26,359 bases of DNA from Lentisphaeria bacterium UBA1791 (GTDB lineage Bacteria; Verrucomicrobiota; Lentisphaeria; Victivallales; Victivallaceae). The stretch is taken from the NCBI GenBank assembly GCA_002314455.1, contig DCFZ01000020.1, positions 1 to 26,359 on the forward strand, written 5' to 3'. The position numbers were made by a program, and so were the translations under genes. The notes under the pieces were generated by a model, which searched no databases, had not been told where the DNA came from, and saw only the letters and a list, made by a program, of their open reading frames with translations. Of this stretch, positions 24,707 to 26,359 are shown in pieces. The first letter of the stretch is position 1. Every line of letters starts with the position of its first letter.

Positions 24707-25566
24707 GCACGATTGCGCAGGATCTCGTCCTCTCGGGCGACGGCGTTTCCGGGATCCGGTTGCGGGCGGACGATGCGCGCGCCGTGGAGTCGCTGCAGCG
24801 CTTCGCCGACCTCGTCGCACTGAAATTGCAGGACGCCGACGGCCATGCGAACGCCCATTTGTGCTCGGCGCCGCCGGATATTGCGGTCGCAGAGCGTTTT
24901 CATCTGCATCAGGATCGCCGGACGCTTTCCTATTTCAAAGGTTATTCGCACGACTTTTATCTGCACGCCAACGACGACGGCAGCCGCCGTTTTCTGATGG
25001 CGAAATTGCAGAAACTTCTGCTCTACGGTTACACAGCAAGTCTGATCGACGGCGGAAACTTCGATTTGATCCACGGCGCATTGCTCGAGGACGCCCCCGG
25101 CAGCGCCACGTTGCTTTTTGGCGAAAGCGGCATCGGCAAAAGCACGAGCGTCCGCCGCTGGCGCGCCGCCGGAAAGACGGCGATTGCCGACGATATGGTC
25201 TACCTCTACTGCCGCGACGGGGAATACTTTGCCCGGCCGTTGCCGACGTGGAGCGCCTGCCTGGAGGGGACGAACCTCGACTGTTACGATTTCAACCGCG
25301 AAGTGCACGTTTCGCGCGCCTTGCTGCTGTTGCGCGATCCGGAAACCGAGCACGTCGGCGAGATCCCTGCCATCCATTACCGGCTCAGCGCCATCAAAGC
25401 GGTTTCCGAAACCTCTTCGTGGCTGTTGCCTTATTTACCCGGCGATTGGCGCGATGCGCTCGCCGACCGGCTGATGACGTTTTCCCGTGCGATGGTAGAA
25501 AAATTCCCGCCGCGCGCATTGTTGGCGCACCTGGCGGGAAATCTTGTTGAATCGCTGTCGCGTTAG
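24703..25566 (+). CDS. HPr-kinase-like / ScmC-like P-loop protein
   Basis: The 287-residue product has Walker A GESGIGKST (residues 140-148) followed by IADDMVYL (Asp163-Asp164), the arrangement of HPr kinase catalytic domains. Other stretches (FDLIHGALLE; LPTWSACLEG) recall the HPr-kinase-related protein ScmC of SynChlorMet peptide cassettes and the kinase-like proteins of some lasso-peptide loci. The ATG at 24703 overlaps the radical SAM stop as ATGA, so the longer frame from 24472 is rejected. It is the last gene of the operon, one base from a convergent lipoprotein gene. In some lasso-peptide loci related kinases phosphorylate the precursor; whether this one modifies a peptide is inference. 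Confidence 0.75.
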   Translation: MSTIAQDLVLSGDGVSGIRLRADDARAVESLQRFADLVALKLQDADGHANAHLCSAPPDIAVAERFHLHQDRRTLSYFKGYSHDFYLHANDDGSRRFLMAKLQKLLLYGYTASLIDGGNFDLIHGALLEDAPGSATLLFGESGIGKSTSVRRWRAAGKTAIADDMVYLYCRDGEYFARPLPTWSACLEGTNLDCYDFNREVHVSRALLLLRDPETEHVGEIPAIHYRLSAIKAVSETSSWLLPYLPGDWRDALADRLMTFSRAMVEKFPPRALLAHLAGNLVESLSR

Positions 25567-25567
25567 C

Positions 25568-26146
25568 TTAAAACAGCCACCACTTCGACGAATCGGGATT
25601 GTAGTAGTAATAATTCTTTTTCGCGTATTTGGCGATTCCTTTCGCCGTGTAGGTGTCGATCCCGACCCGCAACGTCACCCAGTCGGAAACCTGATCGTCT
25701 TCATCCGGCCATTCGGGGATGAATTTCGCCAGATACCGGCCGTCGACCGCCAACACCACGGGCGTCTCACGATAACGGCCCGCCAACACTTCCCACTGCG
25801 TCTTGCCCAACCGGTCGAGTTTGATCTGAATATCGCAGATGTCGGGATTTCCGGGACGGGCGATCACCCGGGCGTTTTTCATATTCTTGCTGCTGAACGA
25901 CTGGTTCGTATTGATCCAAATCCGGCGGCCGTCAAGCGACTCGATCTGCTTTTCCATCTGGCTTGCCCGCGGATACTCGACGACGGTAAAGACCGCCAGC
26001 ACAAAGCGCGGTTCGTAATTTTCCGAATTCGGATTGTCGCTACCGTAATCCGCACCTTCTTTCAGCGCTTCATTGAACTCTTCACACCCGGTGAACATCG
26101 TCACGCAGAAAATTGCCGAGATCAAGGTCAGGAAAAACTTTTTCAT
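25568..26146 (-). CDS. Putative lipoprotein, SecD-P1-head-like
   Basis: The 192-residue product starts MKKFFLTLISAIFCVTMFTG followed by CEEF, a signal peptide with a lipobox-like FTGC, so Cys near residue 21 would be lipidated. The ATG at 26146 is chosen because GGAG lies 6 bases upstream; ATGs at 26149 and 26158 are too close or upstream of it. The mature part has an acidic Asn/Ser-rich linker, then alpha/beta sequence (EVLAGRYRETPVVLAVDGRY and following) that resembles the P1 head subdomain of SecD. That resemblance is weak and gives no firm function. It is convergent with the maturase operon and has its own promoter. Confidence 0.65.
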   Translation of the reverse strand: MKKFFLTLISAIFCVTMFTGCEEFNEALKEGADYGSDNPNSENYEPRFVLAVFTVVEYPRASQMEKQIESLDGRRIWINTNQSFSSKNMKNARVIARPGNPDICDIQIKLDRLGKTQWEVLAGRYRETPVVLAVDGRYLAKFIPEWPDEDDQVSDWVTLRVGIDTYTAKGIAKYAKKNYYYYNPDSSKWWLF

Positions 26147-26179
26147 CATCAACTCCATGTTTCAAAAATGCATAGTAAT

Positions 26180-26208
26180 AAGATAATTGCAAAAGCCTCT
26201 TCTGTCAA
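26180..26208 (-). promoter_or_regulatory. Promoter of the lipoprotein gene (minus strand)
   Basis: On the minus strand a perfect TTGACA (26208-26203) and TATCTT (26185-26180) are separated by 17 bases. The expected start is near 26173, with a leader of about 27 bases. Confidence 0.8.
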
Positions 26209-26272
26209 GCGTTTTTCTGTGGAAAGTGGGAATTTCGCGGCGGTGCCGCAAGAGATGCGCTTATCTGCGACG

Positions 26273-26326
26273 TTGGTTTTTGTCGGACTTGTCGGACTTG
26301 TCGGACCTGTCGGCCAGAAAAACCAA
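26273..26326. repeat. Four 9-bp tandem units framed by a 9-bp inverted repeat
   Basis: TTGGTTTTT (26273-26281) and AAAAACCAA (26318-26326) are perfect inverted arms. Between them lie exactly 36 bases made of GTCGGACTT, GTCGGACTT, GTCGGACCT and GTCGGCCAG. The inner units are direct repeats, so the whole could fold as a long-loop stem. Function is unknown; it may be a dispersed intergenic repeat. Confidence 0.75.
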
Positions 26327-26359
26327 TGCCGCGCAGCGAGGAACGGACGCGCGAGAGCG

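Noticed and set aside
26255..26359. Plus-strand frame MRLSATLVFVGLVGLVG running off the window end, signal-peptide-like
   Set aside because: The hydrophobic part is simply the translation of the 9-bp GTCGGACTT repeats. AAGAG abuts the ATG with no spacing, and the rest is Arg-rich without features.

Overview
The window reads as part of a chromosome of a host- or gut-associated bacterium of the PVC group, most likely Lentisphaerota (Victivallales-like). This is inference. It rests on the prepilin-like leader with arginine directly before FTLVELL, a C39-like secreted protein of the type seen in that phylum, moderately high GC, and a dnaA gene that is not next to dnaN. No rRNA, tRNA, CRISPR array, insertion sequence or prophage was seen.

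Layout. (1) 1-716: the 3' end of a very large secreted repeat protein, followed at once by a 41-residue Cys-containing peptide gene and a strong terminator. (2) 734-2167: a consensus promoter and a secreted C39-like protein that lacks the expected catalytic His. (3) 2236-12180: a 3,245-residue type I secretion substrate or adhesin with no signal peptide. It is built from N-terminal composite modules with beta-helix-like stretches, about 13 Ig-like repeats of 249 bp, and a C-terminal RTX-like beta-roll of 261-bp repeats. (4) 12248-16536: housekeeping and accessory genes: a TPR protein, a DUF4037 nucleotidyltransferase-like protein, a pteridine-reductase-like SDR on the minus strand, a pseudopilin-like protein and purT. 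(5) 16537-17296: a 760-bp gene-free stretch with three phased 11-bp iterons, an oriC candidate, followed by dnaA. (6) 18788-25566: one tightly packed operon encoding a HlyB-like ABC exporter with two tandem inactive C39-like domains, a HlyD adaptor, a PqqD-like peptide-binding protein, an S26 (Ser-His type) signal-peptidase-like protein, a radical SAM/SPASM enzyme and an HPr-kinase-like/ScmC-like P-loop protein. (7) 25568-26359: a minus-strand lipoprotein and a 9-bp tandem repeat framed by an inverted repeat.

How the parts may work together. The exporter pair in region 6 is the natural candidate to secrete the giant proteins of regions 1 and 3, which share C termini ending in KLA. The other four genes of that operon look like a RiPP (modified peptide) maturation set: recognition element, radical SAM maturase, peptidase and kinase-like protein. 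The 41-residue peptide with a Gly-Gly/Ser-Cys junction is the only substrate-like peptide noticed in the window. It sits directly behind a giant-protein gene rather than in the maturase operon. The fusion of a type I secretion system with a peptide-modification cassette, with adhesins and a candidate precursor nearby, is the most interesting possibility here. The link between the parts is inferred from position and family only.
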